Part shown: positions 23,348 through 37,010 of the stretch, piece by piece | Layout of the letters: each line of letters opens with the position of its first letter | Position numbering within the stretch: position 1 is the first letter of the stretch | Assembly (NCBI GenBank): GCA_021014325.1 | Contig: CM037467.1 | Location: 744,001-808,000 of the forward strand | Reading direction: 5' to 3' | DNA length: 64,000 nt | DNA from: Plazaster borealis | Lineage: Eukaryota; Echinodermata; Asteroidea; Forcipulatida; Labidiasteridae | The notes under the pieces: model-generated | Told to the model about the DNA's origin: nothing | Database searches by the model: none | What the model saw: the letters and a program-made list of their open reading frames with translations, nothing else | Position numbers and translations under genes: made by a program

Positions 23348-24776
23348 TTGCTGCTGCGTGTGTTACTAAAAATGTTATTAGTAGGGGGATCGTATTACCA
23401 CCCGTTGACATTATTCACACAAGTATTATTTGCTTGCAGGTAAATCGGAACGAATAATCCTTTAATGAAGGCACAACCATGATGAAGCATTTCCATATTA
23501 AGTCTATATTTCATAAAACCCGTAATGATCCCCATATCTATTTCCAAACTCTGATAGAAGACCAACACGGCATATAGCCGTTATACTAGACATTATCCAT
23601 GTTTCAAAGCTCGAAAACTGTCTTGTCATGATCTTATCATTATGATAAGACTCTAAGAAGGTACACAACACTTGTTTTCACAGCTAGCTCCCCATTATCT
23701 TCTTTGAGGACGGTTCTCTGCTAACTTTCATTCCATTCGGAACGCGATTACATCCCAGCTAAAAATAGGTCTGCCGGTAAAAGCTATGATTCAAGTATTA
23801 TGATGATACCTATTGAAATGAAATGAACAATTGGCAAGCCATACAGCCCTCAGTATCATATTTCTACCCCCACAGTCAAGATAGATGTTTTCACTTTTTG
23901 AAACGGCAAATGACGCATTTTGCTTCCTTCATTTTTTAAGTAGTTGCGGACACGAACTCGTGACGCTATAGAACAAAATGAACATCGTCTGTGTATTTAA
24001 CGGCAGCTCAATTCTATACATTTTTTGTTTGTTTGGGGGGGGGGGGCAGTTGGTTAAATTTTCATTTTGTATTTCATTCATTTTATATTTAATATACGTG
24101 TAAATCACAGCTGCACGCAATATTGAATATTATGGAATTCCATTGGTTAGGAATTTTTAGAAATAATGAAATGAAAACAGTTCTACTTATAGTATACTCA
24201 GGCAGAATTTTGTGAAACATGTTGTCTTTTCATCAGAAGTACAAAGGGGCAATCGTAATCCAAGTAATCGGCGCAACTGTGAGAAGTACCCTTATTATTT
24301 AGTCAGTAATCTTTTTATTATAAGAAAAACAAATGGAGTTTTTAAAACTATGTTAAGCTCACTCTAACGTATCCCTGATTATACGGGTACATGGCCTGAG
24401 AACATTTCTATCTCGGAGAAATACTGGAAATGTAAGAAAAGTTCCTCATACAATTAACTTGTCAATTTTTGATTAGGTGTTTCGAAACAAGCTTACCGTG
24501 AGACTGAACAGAAACCCTACACTGTTATTTGTGATTTGTGGCAAAAATAACAATACATTTGATCAAATTTTTAATGATCTATTGTTCACAGACTAAAGCA
24601 ATATAGGTCAAGGCCTTGCGTTGAAACACAGGTTGAAACTGGTCAGTCTGAAATTTTTTTTTGGTCAAATTACAACTAAACAAAAGATGGGAAAATCCTC
24701 TTTTTTAAAGCAGCATTGTACTTCTGTTGTTAGAATTTACTACAATCGTAGAAAAGACAGCGTTTAATGTTGAGTA
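23348..24776. other. No gene recognised
   Basis: Nothing identifiable apart from a G12 run at 24035-24046. Confidence 0.35.
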
Positions 24777-24911
24777 AGGCCGTATCCGAATTGGCGGCTA
24801 CAGCTACGGCTGTTGCTAAGGGTGTTGCTAAGGACGTCCTATACTTCAATACATGATGACGCGGAAATCTAGCCGTAGCCGTAGCTGTAGCCGGCATTTC
24901 GGACACGGCCT
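24777..24911. mobile_element. 135-bp foldback element with AGGCCGT ends
   Basis: Two inverted arms of about 35 bp: left AGGCCGTATCCGAATTGGC then GGCTACAGCTACGGCT; right, inverted, AGGCCGTGTCCGAAATGCC then GGCTACAGCTACGGCT. The 60-bp centre includes a duplicated GTTGCTAAGG. TA precedes both termini when read inward, allowing one base of slip, which may hint at a TA target, but that is weak. It has no coding capacity. Confidence 0.75.
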
Positions 24912-26351
24912 ACAGGTGACCATCCAGTCCCTAGAGGTCACGACCTTATGACCTCTGACCCATACAGTGTGGGGGTATACATCTAATAACTCAGTGTGTA
25001 TGCATCCCGTAAAGGGCAATGTAAATCCATCCAGCAACCTGTACGATGGCGTAACCTATCAATTAAGTATTGTCTTGGGATTGTTTCATTGGTGGGAAGA
25101 TAAATTCTAATTGGAAGCAAAATAAGGAGCTAAAGATGTATTGGAATATGTTGTAAACGATTTGGGACAGACTTGAACTTAATTCGAAGCATCTCTTTTG
25201 TCTGCCCAACTCCTTCGACAGGAATCGACTTCACTAATGGTTAGAGTGATGAATATCAGAAAAACCTTTGAGATTATTTTGTTCTTGTCTTGGGTGTTGA
25301 ATTAATGTGCCTTGGATGTTTAGAACGAGACATGATGACTAATAGATTATGATGTAATCTAATGGGTTGGATAATTCAATAAAAGCCAGGCAATGTGACT
25401 GACTTAGTAAACGGTACTTTCGATTATAAATAGACTTTTAATCCGGTGATCTGACTCAGAAAAAAACTGAACTTTTTAAAGGGAAGTCCCACAATCGAAC
25501 TTGTGGCAAATTTAAGGAACCAATACTTTATTTAATTCGACGTATCGGTTGATATTGGTAACGTGTAAAACAATTGTCTAAAAACCAAACAGAATTTATG
25601 TAAATAAGTCACCAGTCTCTAATACTGCATATAAAGGGAACCAGATAAAATTGATCACTAGATGATAACGGTTTATAAATGGAATCTGAAACAAGGTGGG
25701 ACCTAAGGATAGAGGTGGTATGATAGGATCAGCTTGTTGTATCTTTACAATTCCACCTGCCTAAACAGGTGTATTCATTCCTACAGGCACTTCACTATTT
25801 TCAGATGTTATTATCGAGTATTTGTAACAGAGTGTGTTTTTATCCGAGGCTTATAGAGAAATGATATCAAACGAGCATCTCGTGTCATCCAAAACTTGGT
25901 CTTTTAGCAAACTTAGCATGGTTGGTTGATATCATGTAGTTGGCGTTATTGCCAAGAAATTACTTTCGTTATTCTCTTGTTTTTCTATTTTTGAAAATGA
26001 TTATTTAAAGAAAAGATGATCATAATTGTTGACACCCTTTTTTTCTCTAGTTTGTTTTAATGATAATATAATGATTTAGGGTCAGAAACGGGGTTAATGG
26101 ACAGTTCACCGAAGGTCTAATTATAATCAATTATGCCCAGTTCCTGCTAGATTTACCTGTTTTCAATTTTCACCGGCTGGCTAGCTTTCCCCTTTACGTG
26201 CCTACCTGGTTTCAGGAACAGCATTTTAAAGCCCTCACTAGGACAGAAAAGCTTGTAGTAATGAATTGCACGAGCCATACCTCACGTCAAAGATTAAGTT
26301 GACTTGACAGTACCGCATTTTACTGCATGTAAAGACCAAAAGTCACTCAGG
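24912..26351. other. No gene recognised
   Basis: Unique-looking sequence without identifiable features. Confidence 0.35.
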
Positions 26352-26655
26352 TCACCAATGTAGATGTTTGTGTACAAATCATTATTTTGAAAAAAAAAAT
26401 AATAAAAAAAAATACCGGTAAATAAAAGGAAAAACAGAAAAGACGCGAGCAGAACGAACATTTTCAGAAAATCAAATCCCACCCCGAAGAGCTACTGAGG
26501 TAAATATGTCGTTGTTACCCTTTTGATCTTTCAATAAATGACCAATGTAGAGGTTGTTTGACAAATAACATAAATACACAAAATTGTAATAATAAATAAT
26601 AAATACAATTAACAAAGAAAAGACGCGAGCGGAGCATTTTCAGAAAATGTAATCA
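26352..26655. repeat. Diverged tandem duplication, about 180-187 bp
   Basis: ACCAATGTAGA at 26354 and 26541, and GAAAAGACGCGAGC followed by CATTTTCAGAAAAT at 26437 and 26617, mark two copies. The interior is AT-rich with variable A/T runs, so unit length differs. Confidence 0.75.
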
Positions 26656-28221
26656 CAACTCTCCCTAAAATAATCATTAAAAAAAAAAATGAAATAAAGG
26701 AATAAACCATTTAAAAACAACTATTATTCTTAAGATAAGTATTACCTAACAAAACCTCATCATCGTGACGTCGAACGTGTTGTTGAACACTTTTTTTCAG
26801 GAAAAACTAAATAATCTTTTTTTACTGAACTGTCAGTTTCGAAATGTACTGGTAGCATAACGAAGGTATCGCTTTTTGAAATGAGCTGGTGACAAGAAAG
26901 AGAAATACAATCGTTGAAATTGCAACTCATGGTCACCTTTTCTTCCTTACTGATAGATTGTGAAACGGTTCAACCAACGTAAACTGATCTTGAGCTGTTT
27001 GGGAATAGTCCTTCATTTTCTAGGTCGATGTTGAGTTGACTTTGAGTTGATTATCAAATAAAACGTTTTATAAGACGGTTTCTACTTAGAATTGCATTCA
27101 TTTCACGGGCTAAGGTTTCAACTTCCTTAAAGCAACAGTAGAAGGGAAATTGTTGCTCCAAAAATTAGACTGGTCCCCTGACTTTATCCGCAAGGATTAA
27201 GACAGGCACTGGTCTTACAGGCCAAATGATTTCACTGTACAAACTTGGAGTGATGTAAGCTTTTAATTTCTGTGTTATGATTGGTCTGCTCTTTTATTCA
27301 CAATGTTGTGTGTGTACACGTGTGTGACCTCCGTCCGTGGAAATTGGGATGCGAGGTCAAAGGTACATCTGGCAGGCGGGCAGGCAAGGCCGGTTTCTGG
27401 CGTTATTCACTAGCCTCGAAGTGTGACGTCAGATGTTCAGGCTAGCTCAAAGTTTGTCCGTACGAATAAAAAAATCTACGTCATGCAAATCTTAATTGTG
27501 GTTTGCTGTGAGTAAGAAATCCTCAATAGATTCAAACAAACACAATAATTAAAAGGTACTTTCGATTTTGGTTTAAATCTTGATAGATCGACGCCAGATA
27601 GACAGTTTTCCAATTTCTGTTATTGAAGTTATCTTGTCTAATCCATTCTGAGGAGATTGGACTAATCCAAATCCAATCAAAAGGCAACTTTAAATCTCCC
27701 CCATCAAAAAGTAATCAATTTAAACTAACAGTAGAAACTGACAAAACACTAACAGTCTTCATAAACCTGCAAACTGTTGATGAACGTAATTGCAGATTAC
27801 CTAACTGATGAAAACCCCAACAGGTATTTTAAAAAGAAGAATTCTTACCCTACAGGCTTAGACCGTTGATGTCAATGAACTTGGTAATACATCAAGTGCA
27901 ACAACCTGAAAAAAGAATCCTTCCTTTAAAAAAAAAAAGTTGGTTTCACCATTTTTTTGAAAATGAAACATCAGAGTGTCGAGTTTGTAACTTATACATT
28001 TCAGGAAGTTTGTTCACACTATGAATGGCACTACTCCAATATTTTGTTCTTTATCCAAGATGTAATAACTACTTCCCTGTGGTTTCTTTTCCCAAACATC
28101 TTTTCCTTCTTCACTCAATCATCAAAGTGTTTATTAATATTCTGGTACCACCAAACCAGCCTTGACAAATTTCACTACTTACTAAATTGCGCACGACGGA
28201 AATCTATTCTCACTTTGCCAG
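26656..28221. other. No feature recognised before the candidate exon
   Basis: Nothing identifiable. If the exon at 28222 is real, this would be intron upstream of it. Pyrimidine-rich sequence increases from about 28060. Confidence 0.3.
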
Positions 28222-28422
28222 ATATAAATGGAAGTTGCGGGATTTGTTCGACGACAAATTGCATGCAATGACACACACAGCTCAAAGTGCGTCATTCCGC
28301 TCTTTGCGTATACCTAAGATGTTTCCTACGCCATCAAATAAACTAGAAAGCGATATTAGATCGAGTACAACGGATTCGATGAGCTTTATGAGCAGGACCG
28401 GTATTATTCAGATGATCGAGAG
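28222..28422 (+). CDS. Candidate internal exon, unknown protein
   Basis: A 201-nt segment preceded by a pyrimidine-rich acceptor (TCTATTCTCACTTTGCCAG) and followed by a donor (GAGAG, then GTAATG). One frame is open throughout, with one base completing a split codon at the start and two left over at the end, so the exon preserves phase. The translation is hydrophilic and Ser/Thr-rich: it begins YKWKLRDLFDDKL and ends MSRTGIIQMIE, with FRSLRIPKMFPTPSNK between. It lacks the Phe/Tyr/Asn bias of chance frames here. It looks like a cytoplasmic or disordered protein segment, but I recognise no family and see no partner exon. It could be chance. Confidence 0.35.
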
Positions 28423-28510
28423 GTAATGCTGGGGATTGAAAGGGGCACGAGACTATGGTAGAGGTAAGGCAGTGCTGTCTGAAATGACTGGACATAAATG
28501 TAATCCGACT

Positions 28511-30660
28511 CGATGTTCTCTCAATAGATTACTGTATGATAGGAACCAATGTGAGCCTAAATGTAGGACAGATTAATGTATTGAAATGAATATAGGACAG
28601 TCTGCTGTATTGAAATGTAGGACAGTCTACTCTTGTAACTGGTATATGTTCTCGCTGTGGGTTACTATATGATAGAAACCAATGTGAGCCTAAATGTAGG
28701 ACAGATTAATGTATTGAAATGTATATAGGACAGTCTGCTGTATTGAAATGTAGGACAGTCTACTCTATGTTCTCTGTGTGGAGTATCGTATGATAGGAAC
28801 CAATGTGTTCCTAAATGTAAGACAGTCTACTCTATGTTCTCTCTGTGGAGTATCGTATGATAGGAACCAATGTGTCCCTAAATGTAAGACAGTCTACTCT
28901 ATGTTCTCTGTGTGGAGTATCGAGGAACCAATGTGTCCCTAAATGTAGGACAGTCTACTCTATGTTCTCTGTGTGGAGTATCGTATGATAGGAACCAATG
29001 TGTCCCTAAATGTAGGACAGTCTACTCTATGTTCTCTGTGTGGAGTATCGAGGAACCAATGTGACCCTAAATGTAGGACAGTCTACTCTATGTTCTCTGT
29101 GTGGAGTATCGTATGATAGGAACCAATGTGTCCCTAAATGTAGGACAGTCTACTCTATGTTCTCTGTGTGGAGTATCGAGGAACCAATGTGTCCCTAAAT
29201 GTAGGACAGTCTACTCTATGTTCTCTCTGTGGAGTATCGAGGAACCAATGTGTCCCTAAATGTAGGACAGTCTACTCTATGTTCTCTGTGTGGAGTATCG
29301 AGGAACCAATGTGACCCTAAATGTAGGACAGTCTACTCTATGTTCTCTGTGTGGAGTATCGTATGATAGGAACCAATGTGTCCCTAAATGTAAGACAGTC
29401 TACTCTATGTTCTCTCCGTGGAGTATCGAGGAACCAATGTGTCCCTAAATGTAGGACAGTCTACTCTATGTTCTCTGTGTGGAGTATCGTATGATAGGAA
29501 CCAATGTGTCCCTAAATGTAGGACAGTCTACTCTATGTTCTCTCTGTGGAGTATCGTATGATAGGAACCAATGTGTCCCTAAATGTAGGACAGTCTACTC
29601 TATGTTCTCTGTGTAGAGTATCGAGGAACCAATGTGTCCCTAAATGTAGGACAGTCTACTCTATGTTCTCTGTGTGGAGTATCGAGGAACCAATGTGTCC
29701 CTAAATGTAGGACAGTCTACTCTATGTTCTCTGTGTGGAGTATCGTATGATAGGAACCAATGTGTTCCTAAATGTAGGACAGTCTACTCTATGTTCTCTC
29801 TGTGGAGTATCGAGGAACCAATGTGTCCCTAAATGTAGGACAGTCTACTCTATGTTCTCTCTGTGGAGTATCGTATGATAGGAACCAATGTGACCCTAAA
29901 TGTAGGACAGTCTACTCTATGTTCTCTGTGTGGAGTATTGTATGATAGAACCAATGTGTCCCTAAATGTACTCTATGTTCTCTCTGTGGAGTATCGTATG
30001 ATAGGAACCAATGTGACCCTAAATGTAGGACAGTCTACTCTATGTTCTCTGTGTGGAGTATCGAGGAACCAATGTGACCCTAAATGTAGGACAGTCTACT
30101 CTATATTCTCTGTGTGGAGTATCGAGGAACCAATGTGACCCTAAATGTAGGACAGTCTACTCTATGTTCTCTGTGTGGAGTATTGTATGATAGAACCAAT
30201 GTGTCCCTAAATGTACTCTATGTTCTCTCTGTGGAGTATCGTATGATAGGAACCAATGTGTCCCTAAATGTAGGACAGTCTACTCTATGTTCTCTGTGTG
30301 GAGTATCGAGGAACCAATGTGTCCCTAAATGTAGGACAGTCTACTCTATGGTCTCTCTGTAGAGTATCGTATGATAGCAACCAATGTGACCCTAAATGTA
30401 AGACAGTCTACTCTATATTCTCTGTGTGGAGTATCGAGGAACCAATGTGTCCCTAAATGTAGGACAGTCTACTCTATGTTCTCTCTGTGGAGTATCGAGG
30501 AACCAATGTGACCCTAAATGTAGGACAATCTACTCTATGTTCTCTGTGTGGAGTATCGAGGAACCAATGTGACCCTGAATGTAAGACAGTCTACTCTATG
30601 TTCTCTCTGTGGAGTATCGAGGAACCAATGTGACCCTATTTGTAGGACAGTCTACTGTAT
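28511..30660. repeat. Satellite of 61- and 67-bp units, about 32 copies
   Basis: Each unit runs from GAACCAATGTGTCCCTAAAT through GTAGGACAGTCTACTCTATG to TTCTCTGTGTGGAGTATCG. Short units (61 bp) end in AG and long units (67 bp) in TATGATAG. The first two units (28511-28790) are diverged, with extra GTATTGAAATG segments. From 28798 the array is homogeneous. A block of about 245 bp is itself duplicated (compare 29936 and 30181), including a rare unit lacking GTAGGACAGTCT. Because 61 and 67 are not multiples of three, the open frames inside are incidental. Confidence 0.97.
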
Positions 30661-33600
30661 TGTAACACTGTCTAAATTGTAACGTAATTTTTACGATAAA
30701 CGTGCCGTTGAATGATAGTCGCTCCTTTTGCCCTTGGCCTGCGCCTAAACTGACCTTGATTTGCTCGAGTCAAGGTATGCCTCTGTGGATAAAATTAGAC
30801 GCAATCGAGAAATTTCAGACTTTTAACTGACTTATTATACCAGCCTTGTGGAAAAAATACCCCGTTATTTTTTCTAACATATAAAGAAAGCCTGCTGTTT
30901 AATCTAATTTTACAGTACTGAGGACACTGTTTCTAAAATATCCTTGAAATATAAGCCCTATAGGGGTTACCGAAAGGTGGAAATGCCATCATTTCAACAT
31001 ACCTCCTAAAATTCGGATCCTAGTTTGAGACTTTTGTTGTCAGCCATGACTCTCGCCCCTGGAACTGGCTTTAAATGTAATCCAGCTTATGACTCCGTAG
31101 GATATTGTGCCAACCTTTTGAGTGCTGGTTACGATTGTGACCTAGCATTAATTTAATCCGGAAATATAATCATGTAATCCTACCTACATATTTCGAAACA
31201 ATTCTTTTTCAGAAAATTTTGCTCATAAAGGAATATCAAACTACTACTGGTGTCCCGTTATTCTGAACACGACGCAGTATCATCGGGGTGGTCGTAATTA
31301 CTTCTTGGCTCATAACCTACATCAAAAGTGGGTCAAATACCTAACCCTAAATATTTGTAATCAACACTTAAAGTCTACCACATAATCCCACGTTGATGGC
31401 CTAGTAGTGATCCTTCGACTGCTTGGCCTGAATATGAATTCAACATAACTTAGTCGAAACGCGAGCCAGGAAATGTTGAACGCCAAGCCTCAATAAATTC
31501 TCATAACTGCAGTTTCTCCACAGTTTCAAAAATGCCTTGAATTTATGCCGATATTACTGTTTGTAATGAATGCTCCATAAAAATGTTTCATACATTTGCC
31601 AAGTGTAACTGTAGGTGGGAGAGTGACTGGTGTTGAAGTCTATATTAAAAAGAATACAAACTTTATTACAATCCAAAGGTTGTTTTTCATTCCAATTTCA
31701 TTGATTGTATCATGAATAGTGGTGTTAATTTGATTTCCCACTGAATTATAAATTAAAAGATCAGATAATGCATTTCATTGATTGGAATTTCAGTCAGGTT
31801 TGTTTCTAAAATAAATTTATAAGCAGTCACTTAAATAATTGTTCACTCATTCTCTGTCCAGAGATTATGTTGAAAGCCTCGCAGTGTGGTTATAAAATTT
31901 CCATTAGAATTCTAATATAATTCATCATACAAAATGCATGATTTTCATGGCACCAAGTTTTTCAAAATCAATAACCCAAGCTCTAAATCAAGGGCATACA
32001 CAATTTATTGTTGTTGTTGTTGTTTTTTTTTGTATGAAACAATTGCTCATCAGCTGAACCTTGTTTGTAAGTTGAAGCCCCTACAAAGTGTTTTTGTAAA
32101 TTTCGAAGGGTACAACAACACTGTTAGCCAGAGTGACTATCAAATTATAGTTTAATATTACAAATATCGTCTAAAAGTCCTTAAGAAATAACCGATACGT
32201 GACTTTGGAGTATTCCTAACTTTGTGCCAAACCTGAATAATCAAAAGTACCGCAATCAACCATGAAACAAAATATCTCGTTATTTGTTTTTATGAATAAT
32301 ATAAATTGATTTTTCCAATGACGGGACACGTTGGAGTTCTCGGGGGACACAGTTCCGATGACTTACTTCCCAATTAAAATGTCCTTGAATAATATTTCAG
32401 TCTGTTGTATTTGTAATGAAAATGACTGGAAGTGTTTAGATGCATGCAGGCCACAAATGATAGCTTTGTTATTGAACACAGCGACATGTGAATAGATTAC
32501 GTATATGTAGCAGAGCGGCATCGTCATAATTACATCAATGGCATGGCACCTGCTTCGGCGGGTAGACCCCAGTCAATTAGCCGGCAAATGTTGCCTGGGA
32601 GTCGGGCGACTGAAATGAGAATTCCCGGTGATATAACTCGCCTCATCCCTTCATCCCGTAGGGAAGGGTTCATTTTCAAACTGCTCAGATTAAAGGAACA
32701 GTGTTCGCAAAGTCTTATTTTAATTGAACGTGAGCGAGAAATTGTCAGTTTCTGATTTACAAAATTGACTTTAAAAGTGTTTCGTAACCCACGAAATCGG
32801 TTCATAGTGACCCGATTAGGGTTCAATCAAAATAATCTTAGGTAGTGACTAATTAAGATAATATTTATATTCAGAAATACTTTTTTTTTTTAGGTAAGAA
32901 AATATGATGATGATGAATAAGAAAACACAGTTGCGTCGTCTCTACACCGATCACTCGTGCAGTCACGTGTTTCGTTGTTAAGTTAAAATAAAAAGTTCGG
33001 AAATTCTGCACGGTTTTATCGTAAACTCTCGTTGAAGCCTCGAGAGTAAGAATGTTGCACTTTTTGCTTAAGTGGATAAGGCCTTAAAAGTTTATTTATG
33101 TGTGAAACAACAGTGACCTAAAGTCAACGCAACGTAAGCCTCGTCGATAAAAACTTATCTTGTATTACATTAAAGGCCATAGGGTACATTTCGGAGTACA
33201 CAGTCTACAAGATGAAGACACAACAGATAACGGAATCTCAGGTGCGAGCTTTAATGAGCAGCCCAAGGGCCCTAGTTTATCAACATCTTGGCACTCAACG
33301 TGCCAGCCCATACACTCTGTTTAAATAATGCCGTAACGTTTACATTGAGATAAAATTGCGACTCCAGGACACCCTTCTAGATGTAATGTAATCAATAACC
33401 TTGTAACAATCCATGCCTATCAAATGAAAGCCCACTGCTGTAAAGGTAATTTCACCTGTTTCAATCCCCCGCCCTATGGGTTAACATTTGTTGTCAGAAA
33501 TCCATCGACCATCATTGGCTCAAGGTGCTTGTCAAATTCTCATTAGGTCGGCCGTCCATTTTGTGGGAGTGACTTGTCTTTAAACATTAATGACTATCCG

Positions 33601-35340
33601 TAGGCAACAACCATCCTACCGATTGTTATCAAGCTGGGCATCGATTGCAAAAAAGGGAAGAAGAAAATAACAATTGCAGAAGTACATGCTCTCAAAGTGA
33701 TTACCGGTCACACCTTTACCTGGAGATACTTATAATCTCTGCAAAAAAACAAATCCAGCTTATCCTGCATATCAGCTTCCTCACGCCTTCAAATCCAATA
33801 GTATAGCTCGAAGAGATATCCTATTAAGTCATGTTTGATTCCGTCTTCCCTCTCAGAGACTTAAAACCAATCTACCGCATCAAGTGGTCTTGGTATCAAA
33901 TCTTGATAACAGAATGTATTGCAAAAGTAATTCACTAAATTTGAAAGTTCAAGAATATGGTTGTTGTTTTGACTCTTGTGTGAACATCTTCCGAATATTG
34001 CTCCCATAGATGCATTTCTCTTTTTGCAAAATTTAAAGGTATGGAGAATTATTTTCACGCGACCATAAACAATACCTAAGTGCTTCACAATACAGTACGT
34101 TAAAACGATACCTTTTAAGACCAGAGCAATTTGAAGAAAACAATACACACAAAACACCAGCCCATCCCCCAGAGATATATTTTGAAAAACATAAAAAACA
34201 AGTTATCTGACACCTCTCTCAACACCCACTTTCTAAATTTAAAGGTCATGTATTAACAAAGACCCACAAGAAGAAAGAAATCTCTTCAAGGAAGATTTCT
34301 TAAGACTAGAACGACCCCTCGTTCGGATATCATAAAGACCTCGAATGCAGAAACACGTCTCCTCGGTAGATGGCATTAATAAGACATGGAATAAGATAAT
34401 TCTAAAAAGCTTCAGGTCGAAAGGAACTACGCTATACAACAAATACATATATATATATTTAACTCGTTTCTTTGTGTACCATGGCTCCATGTTTCAGTCG
34501 CCCGGTAAGTGATGTGCACTAATGTATTATCAACAAAGACCTCACCCTGATTTACCACGCCGTTGATTCCGACACCAGAGTGTTATGTTGGGGACAACAC
34601 TGCATAAATACTTCAAATAAAACTCGGGTATTATAAATCTCTTCTTGGAAACTTGTTGTGGAAATCGTATTTTTTGCGAATCCCACTTCTGACACCAAAT
34701 CCATTGACACACGCAATTACGTCGAACAAATAGGACGCATGGCTTGGAATTAGACAGTAGAGCTCATAATGCAGAACACATGCAAGGTCACATCTGTACT
34801 GGACATTAATAGGGAGGATTTTCCGTTTGTATACACGTGGAAACAAACTGTTCTATTTTTATAGGGAACTCTGAAAAACTTAAAGTTGTATTACTCTAAA
34901 CAAATTGATCGTCACAGAGTTAGTTTGGGCACATAGACTTATTTCAAAACAGTTTAGTTTAGACATAGAGCAAAGACCGGCTCTATAGACCAGTACAACA
35001 GTTTGTAGTCCAACAGAACTGTTTATGTCAAGATACCACACTTGCTTACCGACCACATTAACTAAAAATTGATGTCAGACCTTACAATTTATATGATTCA
35101 TGTTCCCATTTAAACTGTGAAAACATTGAACATCATAGCTGCGTAAGATTTGTGGATATATATAAGTTAATTACCAAATGATCTCAGAAGTATTTAATTT
35201 ATAAATAATCTTAAAGGTCAAATTCATGAAGGAACATGAAATTTGATTTGCTAAGTTTGTTTTATATTCCAGGTTCTCGGATTCCTTCACTCGTTGTTTG
35301 AAGCGCTACCCTGACACAAAAACATAATTTCCCGTTGACT
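30661..35340. other. No gene recognised
   Basis: 4.7 kb of unique-looking AT-rich DNA. A less AT-rich patch at 32515-32740 has overlapping open frames on both strands with no recognised product. A TTG microsatellite lies at 32006-32022. CACGTG occurs near 32976. Nothing else stands out. Confidence 0.35.
32006..32031. repeat. (TTG)n microsatellite with T run
   Basis: Six TTG units followed by a run of T. Confidence 0.85.
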
Positions 35341-35707
35341 TTAAAGGCCCTGTACACTATTGGTAAGATCAAAAAACACAGTTCACAGTTTCACACACAA
35401 CTTACATGATTTAAAGTAAGTACTGGTTGAAAGGGTTCCTTAAAAATATTTCTGCCTAAAATGCTATCGTTTCTGAGAAATGAGTAAAACAATAGTTTTT
35501 GTCACGCGCGATATTTTGAAAACCCCCCAGAAAACACATAAGGTCTCTTTTCACTATTTTCTCGTGATCTCGATGACCAATTGAGCTCAAGCTTTCACAG
35601 GTTTGTTTGGTTCATGCATATGTTGAATCACACAAAATGTGGACACTGATTTTGCCAAATTTTGCTGATTTTGCTGAGCTGTTACCAAAAGTGTACAATA
35701 CCTTTAA
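35341..35707 (+). mobile_element. TTAA miniature transposon, type C
   Basis: 367 bp, TTAA at 35341-35344 and 35704-35707, left end AGGCCCTGTACACTATTGG. The centre is TCACGCGCGATA. A local duplication near the right end (TTTTGCTGATTTTGCTGA, about 35662-35680) is not present in the other two type C copies. Confidence 0.9.
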
Positions 35708-36233
35708 GTACATATTGAATTAAATTAGCCAAATCATACATAATTCAGGCTAATAAAGCGGGACATTTTGTAAACGGCACAAAATTGGGAAAATTAATCA
35801 GATACACCTCAGGCCTACTTGACTGAGTCTATGCCGAAGGATTGGATAAAATTTATCCAGTAACCTAAACTTCTGATTACATATCTTTGCATGAGGCATT
35901 CCTTGTGGAGGATTTATTGGTGTGGAGTGACGAACCTTGGTGATTGAGTCGAAGATTAACGTCTTTAATAACTCACTGGGAAGAACACTTCTTCTGTTTG
36001 AATTTAGAAAACAGACAATATTGCTTAACAGAAATATTCGCTTTGAAAAACTAACAGAGAAACTATCACGAGCAATGTAAGGTTTAGCTGGTAACCTATA
36101 TTTGCTGAGCAGGAATTATGCTTTATGGAAATGGGTCTTTGATTTGACTCAAAATGAGTCAGATTTTTAAAAACATGTTTTCGCATTATTTTGTTTAGAT
36201 ATTTTTGTATGGTTAAATATGTTATATGTTGAT

Positions 36234-36326
36234 TTAAAGGCATCGTACACGTTCGGTAATTACTCAAAATATATATTAGCATAAAAACTGACTTGGTAAC
36301 GAGCAACAGAGAGATGTTGATGGTAC
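36234..36326 (+). mobile_element. TTAA miniature transposon, type A, left end only
   Basis: Starts TTAAAGGCATCGTACACG and follows type A for about 90 bp to GAGCAACAGAGAG, then breaks off. The next type A copy begins 100 bp further on. Confidence 0.8.
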
Positions 36327-36427
36327 GGATTTGACGGATTTGAGCGCTGTATAGAAGCCACTAAAAATACTATTATTCTGTATGTTATTCCCGCTCAATG
36401 GAAAGAAGGCCTTTAGTAATCGTGTTT

Positions 36428-36800
36428 TTAAGGTATCGCACACGTTTGGTAATGACTCAAAAAAAATATTAGCATAAAAACTTACTTGGTAACAAGCAAC
36501 GGAGAGCTGTTGATAGTATAAAACATTGTTGGAAACGACTCCCTCTGAAGTAACGTAGTTTTTGAGGAAAAGGTAATTTGCTCACTAAAAAATAAAAACT
36601 TCTTGCAAGAAGTTTTTATTCCTAACCGAAAGCACACACATTTGTACAACAAGGGTGTATTTTCTTTCATCATTTTCTTGCAACTTCGATGACCAATTGA
36701 GCCCAAATTTTCACAGGCTTGTTATTTTATGCATATGTTGGGATACACCAAATGAGAACACTGGTCTTTGACAATTACCAAACGTGTACGATGCCTTTAA
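36428..36800 (+). mobile_element. TTAA miniature transposon, type A, intact central palindrome
   Basis: 373 bp ending CATCGTACACGTTTGG when the right end is inverted; the left end has lost one A (TTAAGGTATCG). The centre, 36591-36620, is a perfect 30-bp palindrome with half-site AATAAAAACTTCTTG. TTAA lies at 36428-36431 and 36797-36800. Confidence 0.92.
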
Positions 36801-36849
36801 CTAAAGGGATCCTCAAAAGTAGCACTGTAACCCGCATGGCTGAGGATAC

Positions 36850-37003
36850 CCGTGAAGATGTTAAAGAAATACTAAGTTTTAGATGTGGGAAACCCTAGGC
36901 TAAAGGGACCGAAAACCCACGTGCGATGCTCCGTCCAAAGTGGGATTCGAACCGGGGTTTACAGAGGTGAAAGGCAGGGCGTATCAACACTAATCCAACC
37001 AAA
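36850..37003 (-). mobile_element. tRNA-derived SINE, diverged copy
   Basis: Same family as 2840-3008. On the minus strand box B is GGTTCGAATCCC (36942-36953), intact. Box A has decayed to TTGGATTAGTGTTG (about 36985-36999). The body has GTGGGTTTTCGGTCCCTTTA and AGATGTGGGAAACCC in reverse context. Loss of box A predicts no transcription. Confidence 0.7.
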
Positions 37004-37010
37004 TCTCCTT

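Noticed and set aside
29863..30362. Cys-containing repeat protein frames in the satellite
   Set aside because: Unit lengths of 61 and 67 bp shift frame each unit; open stretches arise only where deletions happen to restore phase.
28798..30650. CRISPR array
   Set aside because: Whole units repeat without unique spacers and the DNA is animal; it is a satellite.
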